48,510 bases of DNA from Propioniciclava sp. (GTDB lineage: Bacteria; Actinomycetota; Actinomycetes; Propionibacteriales; Propionibacteriaceae). Each line of letters starts with the position of its first letter. The stretch's first letter is position 1. The DNA lies in assembly GCF_029977985.1 (NCBI RefSeq), contig NZ_JARKOT010000153.1, positions 1 through 48,510 on the forward strand, in the 5' to 3' direction. Below, in pieces: positions 33,728 through 41,901 of this stretch. A program made the position numbers and the translations under genes. The notes below the pieces were generated by a model. It saw only the letters and a list, made by a program, of their open reading frames with translations, did no database searches and was not told the DNA's origin.

Positions 33728-34884
33728 ACCAACCGCCGAGCAGCCCCTGGCGGCGCGGGTGCAGGCCTACCTCGATCGGGTCGTCGCCGACGGACTGCCC
33801 GGCGCGGTGGGGCTGGTGATGACACCCACTCCGGAGGGCCCTGACGACCTGGTGCTGGCGTCATCGGGGCGGATGGCGGTGGGCGGCGCGCCGATGCGCA
33901 CGGACGCCGTCTTCCGCATCCAGTCGATGACGAAGGCCGTGACCGCCGTGGCGACCCTGCGGCTGGTCGAGCGCGGTGAGCTGGTGCTCACCGACCCGGT
34001 GGCCCCGTGGCTGCCGGAGTTGGCCGAGCCGATGGTGCTCCGCGCGCCGGACGCCGAGCTCGACGACACGGTGCCGCTCGCCCGGCCGATCACTGTGCGG
34101 GATCTGCTCACACTCACGGCCGGTCACGGCATCGACGAGAGCGGGTCGCCCTACGCGCGCGCCCAGGTGGCGGCGCACGTCGCTGCCGGGCCCGACCCCG
34201 TCGACACCGACGCCTCGGACTGGCTCGCACGCCTCGGCAGGCTGCCCCTCGCGCATCAGCCGGGCGAGGGGTGGCGCTACCACCACGGCTTCATGATCCT
34301 CGGTGTGCTGCTCAGCCGGGTGGTGGGGCGGCCGCTCGGCGAACACCTCGCCGACGACGCCTTCGGCCCGCTCGGCATGGTCGACACCGCCTTCTGGGCG
34401 GCGGAGCCCGAGCGTCTGCCGGCCGCCTACCGGCTGGACGCCGCCGGTGCGGTGGAGATCCAGCCGGCCGGGGGCGGCTTCTGGGCGGCCGACCCGGGCT
34501 TCGACGCGGCCCATGGGGAGTTGGTCTCGACGGCGTCCGACTATGCCCGGTTCGCCCGGATGCTGCGCGACGGCGGTCTGGTCGAGGGTGAGCCCTACCT
34601 GTCTGCCCTGTCCGTCGAGGCGCTGCGCACCGATCAGGTGCCGCTGGTGGCCAAGACGCCCGAGTCGTTCGGCGTCTGGGCCGGGAGCGGTTGGGGGTAC
34701 GGCGTCGGCGTCGAGTCGGCGGGCCCCGCATCGGGGGCGCTTCGGCTGGTCGGGAGGGTACGGCACCGACTTCTCCGTCGACCCCACGACCGGGCGCATC
34801 ACCGTGTTCCTCACCCAGGTGGAGATGAGCCCGGCGACGTTCGGCCCCGTCTTGGGCTTCCGCGAGGTCGCCGAGGCGGACTGA
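33720..34884 (+). pseudogene. Beta-lactamase-family serine hydrolase, frameshifted near the 3' end
   Basis: Residues 1-337 read normally from ATG 33720: SxxK motif in RIQSMTKAVTAVATL, AHQPGEGWRYHHGFMILG (Y-x-H rather than Y-x-N) and AFGPLGMVDTAFWA. After the G5 run at 34733-34737 the frame is lost; one G fewer restores RFGWSGGYGTDFSVDPTTGR and the normal end FGPVLGFREVAEAD, stopping at 34884. The restored protein would be 387 residues, a class C-like esterase/beta-lactamase. Unrepaired, translation would run on to 35366. It may be a real mutation or a homopolymer sequencing error. Confidence 0.8.
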
Positions 34885-34901
34885 CGAGGGTGCCCGTCCG
34901 C

Positions 34902-34942
34902 CGGTCGAGGTTGTCGAGACCTGGGTGTCGACAGGCTCAACC
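34902..34942. repeat. Imperfect palindrome with GTTGTCGAGACC / GGTTGAGCCTGTCGA arms
   Basis: GTCGA at 34909-34915 region and TCGAC at 34927-34932 anchor an imperfect hairpin; the minus strand reads GGTTGAGCCTGTCGACACC. Similar GGTTGAGCCTGTCGA sequences recur in many actinobacterial genomes. It sits between convergent genes and overlaps the stop codon of the MBL gene. Confidence 0.45.
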
Positions 34943-35566
34943 GCCGGGGCGGCGCGCTGGATCGGAGTGGCCGCAGCAGAACCAAGCCACGTCCAGTTGC
35001 CGCAGCCGGACGCGCGACGCGGCGGCCTGCAGGGGGTCGGCGTCCAAGAACGCCGGCATGCGGTTGAGGGCACCGTCGGGACCCACGAGGGCGGCGTCCC
35101 CGATGAAGGCGACGTCGTCGAGGACGAACGTGAAATGGCCCGGCGTGTGCCCCGGGGTGGGCAGGGCGCGCACGCCCTCGGCGATCTCCGCCTCGCCGCG
35201 CAGCAGTTCCGCAGGCGAGTTGAGCCGCGGCGCCAGGCGGCGCATGATCCGCCGGAAGGGAGTCCGGGGGACGGGCGCCGAGCGGCGCATGATGGCGGCA
35301 TCCTCGGCGCCGACCCAGATCCGGGCGCCGGTGCGGCGCGCCCATTCGTCGGCGCTCGCGGCATGATCCGGGTCGTAGTGGGTGAGGAGGATCTCGGTCA
35401 CGTGGTAGGGCGACAGCCCGTTCGCCGCCATCGACGTTGCGATGCGCTCGAGGTTCTTCGCGAGGCCCGGGTCGACCAGGACGAACCCGTGGCGTCCGCG
35501 CACGAGATACGCGTTGGCACCGAGCGCACGGTCCAGGTGCAGGACGGTGCGCGTCAGGGCCCTCAC
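34937..35566 (-). CDS. Metallo-beta-lactamase-fold hydrolase
   Basis: 209 residues. MBL-fold features: LGANAYLVRGRHGFVLVDPG, metal motif LTHYDPDHAASADEW, the second His in LPTPGHTPGHFTFVLDD, the bridging Asp in VAFIGDAALVG and a terminal His in WFCCGHSDPARR. The canonical H-x-H-x-D-H is H-x-D-x-D-H here, so metal-1 coordination may differ. GTG 35566 overlaps the stop of the cytidylate-kinase-like gene (GTGA); the frame is open further upstream but that would overlap the neighbour completely. Substrate unknown. Confidence 0.83.
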   Translation of the reverse strand: MRALTRTVLHLDRALGANAYLVRGRHGFVLVDPGLAKNLERIATSMAANGLSPYHVTEILLTHYDPDHAASADEWARRTGARIWVGAEDAAIMRRSAPVPRTPFRRIMRRLAPRLNSPAELLRGEAEIAEGVRALPTPGHTPGHFTFVLDDVAFIGDAALVGPDGALNRMPAFLDADPLQAAASRVRLRQLDVAWFCCGHSDPARRPGG

Positions 35567-36186
35567 GGCGCGTCCGGGTGGCGGAGCCGGAACGCGCTCA
35601 CGATCAGGTCGGCAGCCTGCTCGGGTGAGAAGACGCCGGTGTTGACGATGAGGTCGAAGTTGTCGGGCCGCGACGGATCCCAGCGGTAGATGCGCTTGGC
35701 CATGTCGGCGCGGACCCGGTCCTCGCGCTCTTGCCGCTTGCGCGCCCGCTCGGGCGTGATGCCCGACTCGACGGCCGCGTTCGCGATGCGTGTCTCGCGG
35801 GGGGCGACCAGTTTCACGTGCAACGCGCACGGCTCGTCGGCCAGCACGGACGCCCCGCTGCGGCCGTGCACGACCGCCCCGTTCGCCACGAGTTCCCGCA
35901 GCGAGGACACGTTCTGCTCGGCGACTTCGGCGTCGCTGCGCGCCTCGAGGGCCCAGGCGATGTCGGCGTCCGCGGTGGGCATCGGCGTGAACGACCGCAG
36001 GAACCGCTCGAAGAAGCTGCCCTCCTCGTCGGCGAGTTCGGCGGCCTCCTCGATCGATTCCGAGCTGACGGCCTTGCCCACGTAAGCGACGCCGAGGGCG
36101 TCCGCCACGAGCCTGCCGACGACACCCGCGCCCGCCCCGTACTCCTCGTAGATCGTGACGATCTTGCGTTCGCTCGGTGTGCTCAT
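35563..36186 (-). CDS. Cytidylate kinase-like family protein
   Basis: 207 residues (MSTPSERKIVTIYEEYGAGA). It belongs to the cytidylate-kinase-like P-loop group: the start region IVTIYEEYGAGAGVVGRLVA replaces a classical GxxxxGKS/T P-loop, followed by VVHGRSGASVLADEPCALHV, KLVAPRETRIANA, and YNFDLIVNTG-like PDNFDLIVNTGVFS. True phosphotransfer activity is uncertain because the Lys of the P-loop is not evident. ATG 36186 has AGAGGAGG upstream. It is coupled to the MBL-fold gene by a 4-nt overlap. Confidence 0.85.
   Translation of the reverse strand: MSTPSERKIVTIYEEYGAGAGVVGRLVADALGVAYVGKAVSSESIEEAAELADEEGSFFERFLRSFTPMPTADADIAWALEARSDAEVAEQNVSSLRELVANGAVVHGRSGASVLADEPCALHVKLVAPRETRIANAAVESGITPERARKRQEREDRVRADMAKRIYRWDPSRPDNFDLIVNTGVFSPEQAADLIVSAFRLRHPDAP
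35811..35824. promoter_or_regulatory. parS-like site with one mismatch
   Basis: GTTTCACGTGCAAC differs from the 14-nt parS core GTTTCACGTGAAAC at one base. It lies inside the cytidylate-kinase-like gene, about 23 kb from the parA sites. Confidence 0.35.
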
Positions 36187-36315
36187 GGACGCCTCCTCTG
36201 GCTCCGCGGCGGGCATGCCCATTCTCTCAAACCCCGCTGCTCATGGGGAGGAGGTCGCAGATCGGACGCCGCGGGTTCTGGCCGCGCGGTGGTCGGGACC
36301 GGCCGAGGACGGCGA

Positions 36316-36347
36316 ACGGGGCCCCTCGCCCACGCGAGGAGCCCCGT
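36316..36347 (-). terminator. Strong hairpin downstream of the 5'-nucleotidase gene
   Basis: The stretch pairs outer arm ACGGGGC with GCCCCGT and inner CCTCGC with GCGAGG: 13 bp with one mismatch and a 4-nt loop. It lies 16 nt after the nucleotidase stop on the minus strand. No T-tract. Confidence 0.75.
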
Positions 36348-36362
36348 CCGGTGCGGGTCGGA

Positions 36363-38066
36363 TCAGGCCTTGACGATCCGCGACGAGGGCGGCGGCGTCG
36401 TCGGGTTGTTCTCGGCCAGGTAGTCGGCGAACGCGTCGATGTCGACGCCGCCGATGAGACGGTTCGTGCCCGCGGTGAGAACGGCGAACCCGTCGCCGCC
36501 GTCAGCGAGGAAGCTGTTGACGACGACCCGGTAGGTGGCGGTGCGGCTGATCGGCTCGCCGTTCAACATGACCGTGCCCTCCACGGCGCCGGTGGCGCCG
36601 AGGGTGTAGCTGAAGCCCGCGGAGACCTGCAGGATCTTGTTGCCTGTGCCGGCGTTGGCGCCGGTCACCTGCTGGGCCAGCAGCGTGTAGATCTGGTCGC
36701 CGGTGAGGTCCATCGACACCAGGTAGTTGCTGAACGGCTGCACGGCGAATGCTTCGCCGTAGGTGACGTCGCCGGCGTCGAGATCGGTCCGGATGCCGCC
36801 CGGGTTCATGAACGCGATCTGGGGGGCGGCGTACAGGCCGACGATGGTGTCGTCGGCCACCTGGGCGTCCGCGATGAGGTTGCCCAGGCTGGAGTCGCCG
36901 AAGCCGGGCGCCGGCGTCCGGGTGGCCTCGGTGGTCAGGTTCCCGATGACCCGGTTGGCGATCGGCGCGACCAGGTCGAGGTAGGTCTTCACGTGCGCCT
37001 GCAGGACCGGATCCGGCGTGACGTCGCGGGTGACCAGGTGGTTGGTGGCCTGGGCGGTGGCGCGGACGATGTCCTTGGTCTTCGGGTCGTACTGCAGGTT
37101 GGCCTCGGTGATGATGCGGCCCGCGGACATCGCTTCGGTCACGAGGCGCGGCTGGCCGGCGGGATCCTTCAGCGAGCACACCCACGAGTTGTGTGCGTGG
37201 CCCGTCATGACCAGGTCGACCGCCGGAGAGATCTGAGCGACGATGTCGACCACGGGGCCGGTGACGGTCGCGCCACTCTCACAGGTAGCCGTGTAGGCGG
37301 ACGAACTCGCCCGCGCACCTTGGTGGACGAGGACGAACTGCGTGTTGATGCCCTTGGCGGTGAGTTCGGCGGAAGCCTTGTTGATCGCCTCGGCCTCGTC
37401 GGTGAACTCCAGGCCCTTGACGCCGGCCGCGGTCACGATGTCGGGCGTCTGCTCCAAGATGGCGCCGATGACGCCGATCTTGATGCCCTTCTCGTTGATC
37501 ACGGTGTAGGCCGGCAGGACGGTCTGGTCGGTGTCGGCGTAGAAGACGTTCGCGGCCACGTAGGGGTACTCGGCCCCGGCGAAGCTGCCGTCGGGGCAGG
37601 AGTTCTTGTTGCCGGAGCCGTCGCCGTCGGGCAGGCAACCGCCGTTGATGAGGCGGAGCATCTCGCGGTAGCCCTGGTCGAACTCGTGGTTGCCGATCGT
37701 CGAGGCGTCCACTCCGAGCAGGTTGAGCGCCTCGATGGTGGGCTCGTCGTAGAAGGCGGCGGACACCAGTGGGGTCGCGCCCACGTTGTCGCCGACCGAG
37801 AAGGTCACGCTGCGCTGTTCGCCGTCCCGCAGGTTGTGGAGGTGGGTGGCGAGGTAGGCAGCACCGCCGGCGGGCACGCGGACGCCGTCGACCGTCACCG
37901 TGCCGCCCGTCTCGAGAGCGCCATGGAAGTCGGTGATGGACAGAACCTGCAGGTCCTGCAGCCGGTTCTGGGCATTGTCTGGCTTGGCCTCGACGTTGGG
38001 CGCGATGAACGCCGTGAGCGCCAGGCAGCCGGCCGCGACGGCGGCCAGGTTGCGTCGGTTGAACAT
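36363..38066 (-). CDS. Secreted bifunctional metallophosphatase / 5'-nucleotidase
   Basis: 567 residues with a signal peptide (MFNRRNLAAVAAGCLALTAF, cleavage probably after VEA). The N-terminal metallophosphatase domain shows LSITDFHGALE, VGDNVGATPL, IGNHEFDQGY and TGHAHNSWVC; the C-terminal 5'-nucleotidase domain shows SLGNLIADAQ, AFMNPGGIRTDL and a terminal SRIVKA. Such enzymes hydrolyse extracellular nucleotides and UDP-sugars to recover phosphate and nucleosides. ATG 38066 with AAGGGAG upstream is chosen although the frame remains open beyond it. No cell-wall sorting signal is seen. Confidence 0.93.
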   Translation of the reverse strand: MFNRRNLAAVAAGCLALTAFIAPNVEAKPDNAQNRLQDLQVLSITDFHGALETGGTVTVDGVRVPAGGAAYLATHLHNLRDGEQRSVTFSVGDNVGATPLVSAAFYDEPTIEALNLLGVDASTIGNHEFDQGYREMLRLINGGCLPDGDGSGNKNSCPDGSFAGAEYPYVAANVFYADTDQTVLPAYTVINEKGIKIGVIGAILEQTPDIVTAAGVKGLEFTDEAEAINKASAELTAKGINTQFVLVHQGARASSSAYTATCESGATVTGPVVDIVAQISPAVDLVMTGHAHNSWVCSLKDPAGQPRLVTEAMSAGRIITEANLQYDPKTKDIVRATAQATNHLVTRDVTPDPVLQAHVKTYLDLVAPIANRVIGNLTTEATRTPAPGFGDSSLGNLIADAQVADDTIVGLYAAPQIAFMNPGGIRTDLDAGDVTYGEAFAVQPFSNYLVSMDLTGDQIYTLLAQQVTGANAGTGNKILQVSAGFSYTLGATGAVEGTVMLNGEPISRTATYRVVVNSFLADGGDGFAVLTAGTNRLIGGVDIDAFADYLAENNPTTPPPSSRIVKA

Positions 38067-38212
38067 GGAACTCCCTTGCGTTGGGCACGAGCCGCCCCCG
38101 GTTCGGCGGCCTGACGAGGGGCATTCTGCCGAAGCCGGGTGACAAATGGGAGACCGCGGGACGACAGTTCGGCCCTTCACTTTTCCGGTTCGGGCGGCCG
38201 GGTGATGCAGGC

Positions 38213-38992
38213 CTAGGCCAGACCGAGGTACTCCTCCAAGGTGAGCGAGGAGTTGGGCCCGAAGTCGGCGGCGATGTCGGTGCCGACCCAACGCAGGTGC
38301 CACGACTCCCAGGCGTAGCCGGTGATGTCGGTCTTGCCGTCGGGGTAGCGGACGATGAAGCCGTAGCGATAGGCGTTCGCGGCGACCCAGTCCGCCTCGT
38401 CGGTCCGTGCGAAGGCGGCCCCGCGGTTGACGCCGTCCCAGACGTCGAACGCGAGCCCCGTCTGGTGTTCGGACTTGCCCGGCTCGGCGAAGTAGCGGCG
38501 GGCGGTCGCCTCGTCGTAGGTCTGCAAGGCGCGGTTGAAGCTGGCGGCCTGGGTGGCGTAGTCCCGATAGCCGCTCCGGATCGTGAGCGTGAGGCCGGCA
38601 GCGCGGGCGTCCGACGCCATCCGGCCGAAGGCGGCGTAGGAGTCGGGGTTGATGCCTTCGGGCTGACCGGCCCACGGGGAGGCGTACCGCGCCGAGACGG
38701 GATGCTCCTTGCTCACCACGACCACGCCGTCGACCGTGAAGGGCTGGTCGAGCTGGGCGCCGGTCCGCGTGTCTGCGGACGCCGCGGGCGTCGGCCAGGC
38801 GGGCGTCGCCTTCGGGTCGGGGGTGCTCGCCGAGGGCGTGGACGCCGCCGCCGGCCGCTGCGTGGCTGCCCCGCGCGCCGCGTTCTCGGCGCGTGGCGTC
38901 GGCGCGGTTGCGGGATCGACGGCCGAACAGCCTGCGAACAACGCCACGGCGGCGAGGGTTCCGAGCGCGGCGGTTCGGGCGCGGGTGATCAC
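38213..38992 (-). CDS. M15 family D-Ala-D-Ala carboxypeptidase lipoprotein (VanY-like)
   Basis: 259 residues. GTG start, then an N-terminal lipoprotein signal with lipobox LFAGC (Cys22), an Ala/Pro/Thr/Ser-rich linker to about residue 75, then an M15B peptidase domain: TIRSGYRDYATQAASFNRAL, the zinc motif SEHQTGLAFDVWD (S-x-H-x-x-G-x-A-x-D) and ESWHLRWVG. The enzyme would trim peptidoglycan stem peptides at the cell surface. TAGAGT lies 8 nt before the start codon. The next gene downstream (5'-nucleotidase) is 147 nt away. Confidence 0.92.
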   Translation of the reverse strand: MITRARTAALGTLAAVALFAGCSAVDPATAPTPRAENAARGAATQRPAAASTPSASTPDPKATPAWPTPAASADTRTGAQLDQPFTVDGVVVVSKEHPVSARYASPWAGQPEGINPDSYAAFGRMASDARAAGLTLTIRSGYRDYATQAASFNRALQTYDEATARRYFAEPGKSEHQTGLAFDVWDGVNRGAAFARTDEADWVAANAYRYGFIVRYPDGKTDITGYAWESWHLRWVGTDIAADFGPNSSLTLEEYLGLA

Positions 38993-39000
38993 GAGGATCC

Positions 39001-39006
39001 ACTCTA
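39001..39006 (-). promoter_or_regulatory. -10 hexamer TAGAGT for the M15 peptidase gene
   Basis: Minus-strand TAGAGT stands 8 nt before GTG 38992; no Shine-Dalgarno sequence. Confidence 0.45.
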
Positions 39007-39074
39007 CGGACGCGGCCTGTTGCGGGAGAATCCGTTGCCGGATGTTCCCCCATGGGTCCTACGCCGTGTCGTAG

Positions 39075-39080
39075 TAGGGT
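39075..39080 (+). promoter_or_regulatory. -10 hexamer TAGGGT for the radical SAM gene
   Basis: TAGGGT stands 7 nt before ATG 39088, a leaderless spacing. It shows the broken gene keeps its promoter-like sequence. Confidence 0.45.
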
Positions 39081-39087
39081 GCGCCGC

Positions 39088-40299
39088 ATGACGGCTGTGC
39101 ATCTGGGCGGGGTCTCGACGGGGTCGACGGGAGGGCATCCGCGGGGGGTTCCGCACGGAGCGACCGACAGGCATCCGGGCGGCCATCCGCACGCGGCGGC
39201 GTCCCGGCGGAACCTCGATTTCGACGGGGCACCGTTCATCGCCATCTGGGAGACCACACAAGCCTGCGACCTGGCCTGCAAGCACTGCCCCGCGCGATGG
39301 CCCAGCCGTTGCGGAACCCGGCCGAGCTGACCACCGCCGAGGCGAAGGCGCTGATGAAGCGCCTGCGCGAGTTCGGTCCGATCGTGTTCGTGTTCTCCGG
39401 TGGCGACTGCTTCAAGCGGCCCGACATCGTCGAACTCGTCGGCTACGGCGCCGAGCTGGGCCTGCGCATGGGGATCACGCCGGCCACCACGTCGCTGGCC
39501 ACCAAGGAGCTCCTCCAGCAGCTGAAGGACGTCGGCCTGACCCGCCTCGCGATCAGCCTCGACGGACCCAATGCCGCGATCCACGACGAGTTCCGCCAGG
39601 TGCAGGGCAGCTTCGACCACGGCCTGCGGATCCTCCGCGAGGCGCAGGAGGTCGGCCTGTCGACGCAGGTCAACACTGTCATCCGCAAGGCGAACATCGA
39701 CGACATGGACGCCATGACCCACCTCATGACGACCTCCGCGTGGTGTTCTGGGAGGTCTTCTTCCTCGTCCCCATGGGGCGCGCCAAAGCCGAGGACGTGG
39801 CGTCCGCCGACGAGTTCGAGGCCGTGTTCCATCAGCTCTACGACCTGTCCAAGACGGCTCCCTTCGACATCAAAGCCACCGCCGCGCCGCAGTACTCGCG
39901 CGTCGTCATGCAGCGCAAACGAGCCGAGGTGCCGCCGGCGCCGACGACGACGTCCGCGACGTCATGACCCGCGGCATGCACTACTCCCAGAGGGACGGCA
40001 TCGGCCGCGCACGCAACGTCAACGACGGCGACGGGTTCGTCTTCATCCGTCACACCGGCGATGTGTCTCCGTCGGGCTTCCTCCCCCTCCGGGCGGGCAA
40101 CATCCGCGAGGGCGACATCATCGACATCTACCGCAACGCCCCCGTCTTCCGAGAGCTGCGCGACCGCTCGCTCCTCAAGGGCAAGTGCGGCGTCTGCGGC
40201 TACCGGGACGCCTGCGGCGGCAGTCGCGCGCGGGCGTACGCCGTGACCGGGGACCACCTCGCCGAGGAGCCCTTCTGCGCCTACGAGCCGGCTCGCTGA
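39088..40299 (+). pseudogene. Radical SAM/SPASM protein (TIGR04053-like), three frameshifts
   Basis: The pieces read in order: ATG 39088 to about 39290 (His/Gly-rich N-terminus, then FIAIWETTQACDLACKHC with the CxxxCxxC cluster motif); about 39297-39725 (LTTAEAKALMKRLREFGPIV, VFSGGDCFKRPDIVEL, LAISLDGPNAAIHDEFRQV); about 39735-39915 (VVFWEVFFLVPMGRAKA); about 39915-40299 (MTRGMHYSQRDGIGRARNVN and the SPASM cluster CGVCGYRDACGGSRARAYA). Each junction changes frame in the same sense, equal to one lost base. Together they make a normal protein of about 400 residues. Function of the family is not established. Confidence 0.82.
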
Positions 40300-40319
40300 T
40301 CGCGACGGCCCGGCGGGGC

Positions 40320-41225
40320 TCAGGAGATCGCCCGGACCAGGAGGTCCTCCGCGCTGGAGAGCGTCGCATTGGCCAGGTCGGCGTTGCTCGCCGGATCGGT
40401 GATCGGTGTGGCCATGATCGTCGCGCCGGCGTCGATGACCACGACGTTGCCCGTCCGGAGGGCGAACCACACGCGGCCGGCGGCGTCCTCGTGGGCGGGG
40501 GAGCCGTCGGCGAGGAGGAACTCGCTGCTGACGCTGAGACCCTCGTCGGCGTCGGTCTGGACGGTGTCGATGGCGACGTGCTGCACCAGCGACCCGCTGG
40601 GGCCGTCGTAGGTGAACGGCCGGTCGGAGCACGCCTGGGCGCGGGCCCGGAAATCGGCCACGAACGAGGCGGCGGCCGCGGCGTCCGTGAAGACGAACGC
40701 GCCGCGGTTCTCGGCGCTCTCGCCCGTCTCGGACGACCACGTGGCCACCTGCTCGTCGACCAGTCCGGGCACGGTCCCGGTGTCGAGCACGTCCGGGCCG
40801 CAGGGCCGCAGGGCGAACCGAAGGGTGTCGTCCACGCCGGTGTCGCCCTCGAAGAGGGTGAAGCCGGCGGGGAGCGCGGTCCGTGGCGCGGCGGCGGTGG
40901 GGACGGCGCTGGGCGTGCCGGACGAACTCTCCCGGGGGGTCGGCGGGGCGGTCGGCGTCCCGGCGGGTGTCTCGCTGGGCTCGGCCGAAGGGGTGGACGC
41001 CGAGGGCGTCGAGATCGGCACTCCCTCCCGGGCGGGCACGAGGAAGGACAGCGCGCCGAAGCCAAGGCCGACCGCGGCGACGGCCGCCACGGCGGCGAGC
41101 GCGAGGGCGCGTCGGTTGCGGCGGCGTCCCTCGCGCATGACGCGGGCGGCGAGGTGGCTGGGCTGCTGGCCCGGGGTGATGCCGTGCATGCGGGTGCGGG
41201 CTTCGTCTTCGGAGATGGGGCTCAT
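40320..41225 (-). CDS. Membrane-anchored protein, probable partner of the sigma factor
   Basis: 301 residues. A short cytoplasmic N-terminus (MSPISEDEARTRMHGITPGQ), basic stretch REGRRRNRR, one membrane helix (about 40-63), a Pro/Ser/Thr-rich linker (about 70-115) and an extracytoplasmic domain of about 180 residues (FTLFEGDTGVDDTLRFALRP, FVFTDAAAAASFVADFRARA). I recognise no named family. Its ATG lies one base after the sigma-factor stop codon, which suggests an anti-sigma-like or sensor role, but the cytoplasmic part is short and lacks a visible zinc motif. Function is inference. Confidence 0.7.
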   Translation of the reverse strand: MSPISEDEARTRMHGITPGQQPSHLAARVMREGRRRNRRALALAAVAAVAAVGLGFGALSFLVPAREGVPISTPSASTPSAEPSETPAGTPTAPPTPRESSSGTPSAVPTAAAPRTALPAGFTLFEGDTGVDDTLRFALRPCGPDVLDTGTVPGLVDEQVATWSSETGESAENRGAFVFTDAAAAASFVADFRARAQACSDRPFTYDGPSGSLVQHVAIDTVQTDADEGLSVSSEFLLADGSPAHEDAAGRVWFALRTGNVVVIDAGATIMATPITDPASNADLANATLSSAEDLLVRAIS

Positions 41226-41226
41226 G

Positions 41227-41736
41227 TCAGCCTCCGTGGGAGAGTTCCGGGCCCAGGTGGCTGCGGAGCCGCTGGAGAGCCCTGTGACAAGTGGATTTGA
41301 CGGTGCCGAGAGCGATGCCCAGTTCGGCGGCGACGTCGGCCTCGGAGAGGTCGGCGTAGAAGCGGAGCACCACGACGGCGCGTTCCCGGGGAGGGAGCGC
41401 GGCGAGTTCGCGGGCGATCGCGTCGCGGTCGTCGACGCCGGCGTAGTCGCGGTCCGCGCGCGGATCGGCGCGGTCGACGGGCTCAACCGCTGGCGCCTCG
41501 AAACGCCGTCGCCGCCACCGGTCGGTCGTGAGATTCACCATGGTGCGCCGGCAGTAGGCGCGGGCCAGGCCCGGCTCGATGCGTCGCCACGCCCGGTAGG
41601 TGCGCACGAGGGCCTCTTGCAGGAGGTCCTCGGCGACGGCGCGATCCGAAGTGATGAGGTAGGCCGCCCGCGAGAGGTAGGCGTGGTTCGCGTCGACGAA
41701 CGCTTCGAACTCCGCGTCGGTCGAGGTGCTGGTCAT
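41227..41736 (-). CDS. SigE-family RNA polymerase sigma-70 (ECF) factor
   Basis: 169 residues from ATG 41736. Region 2: FEAFVDANHAYLSRAAYLIT and AEDLLQEALVRTYRAWRRIE; region 4: LPPRERAVVVLRFYADLSEA and LGIALGTVKSTCHRALQRLR. This is the actinobacterial SigE-type ECF pattern (short, two-domain). AGGAGG precedes the start closely. The frame remains open upstream, but the chosen ATG gives the family N-terminus. Operon with the membrane protein gene downstream. Confidence 0.9.
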   Translation of the reverse strand: MTSTSTDAEFEAFVDANHAYLSRAAYLITSDRAVAEDLLQEALVRTYRAWRRIEPGLARAYCRRTMVNLTTDRWRRRRFEAPAVEPVDRADPRADRDYAGVDDRDAIARELAALPPRERAVVVLRFYADLSEADVAAELGIALGTVKSTCHRALQRLRSHLGPELSHGG

Positions 41737-41901
41737 ACCCCTCCTGACGAACGTGCTCCGCGAAAGGTTCACCGGGAACGGCTGCGATTCTTCCATGGGC
41801 GCTGGCACTTCCCCGCGGGCACGGGCAACATCGCCCATGAGGTCCCGGGTCTGGGCCGGGGGCTCTAGCCTTGCTCCATTCCGCACCGTCGAGGAGTCCT
41901 C

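Noticed and set aside
34885-35366. Long C-terminal extension of the serine hydrolase frame
   Set aside because: It results from the frameshift at 34733-34737 and is antisense to the MBL gene.
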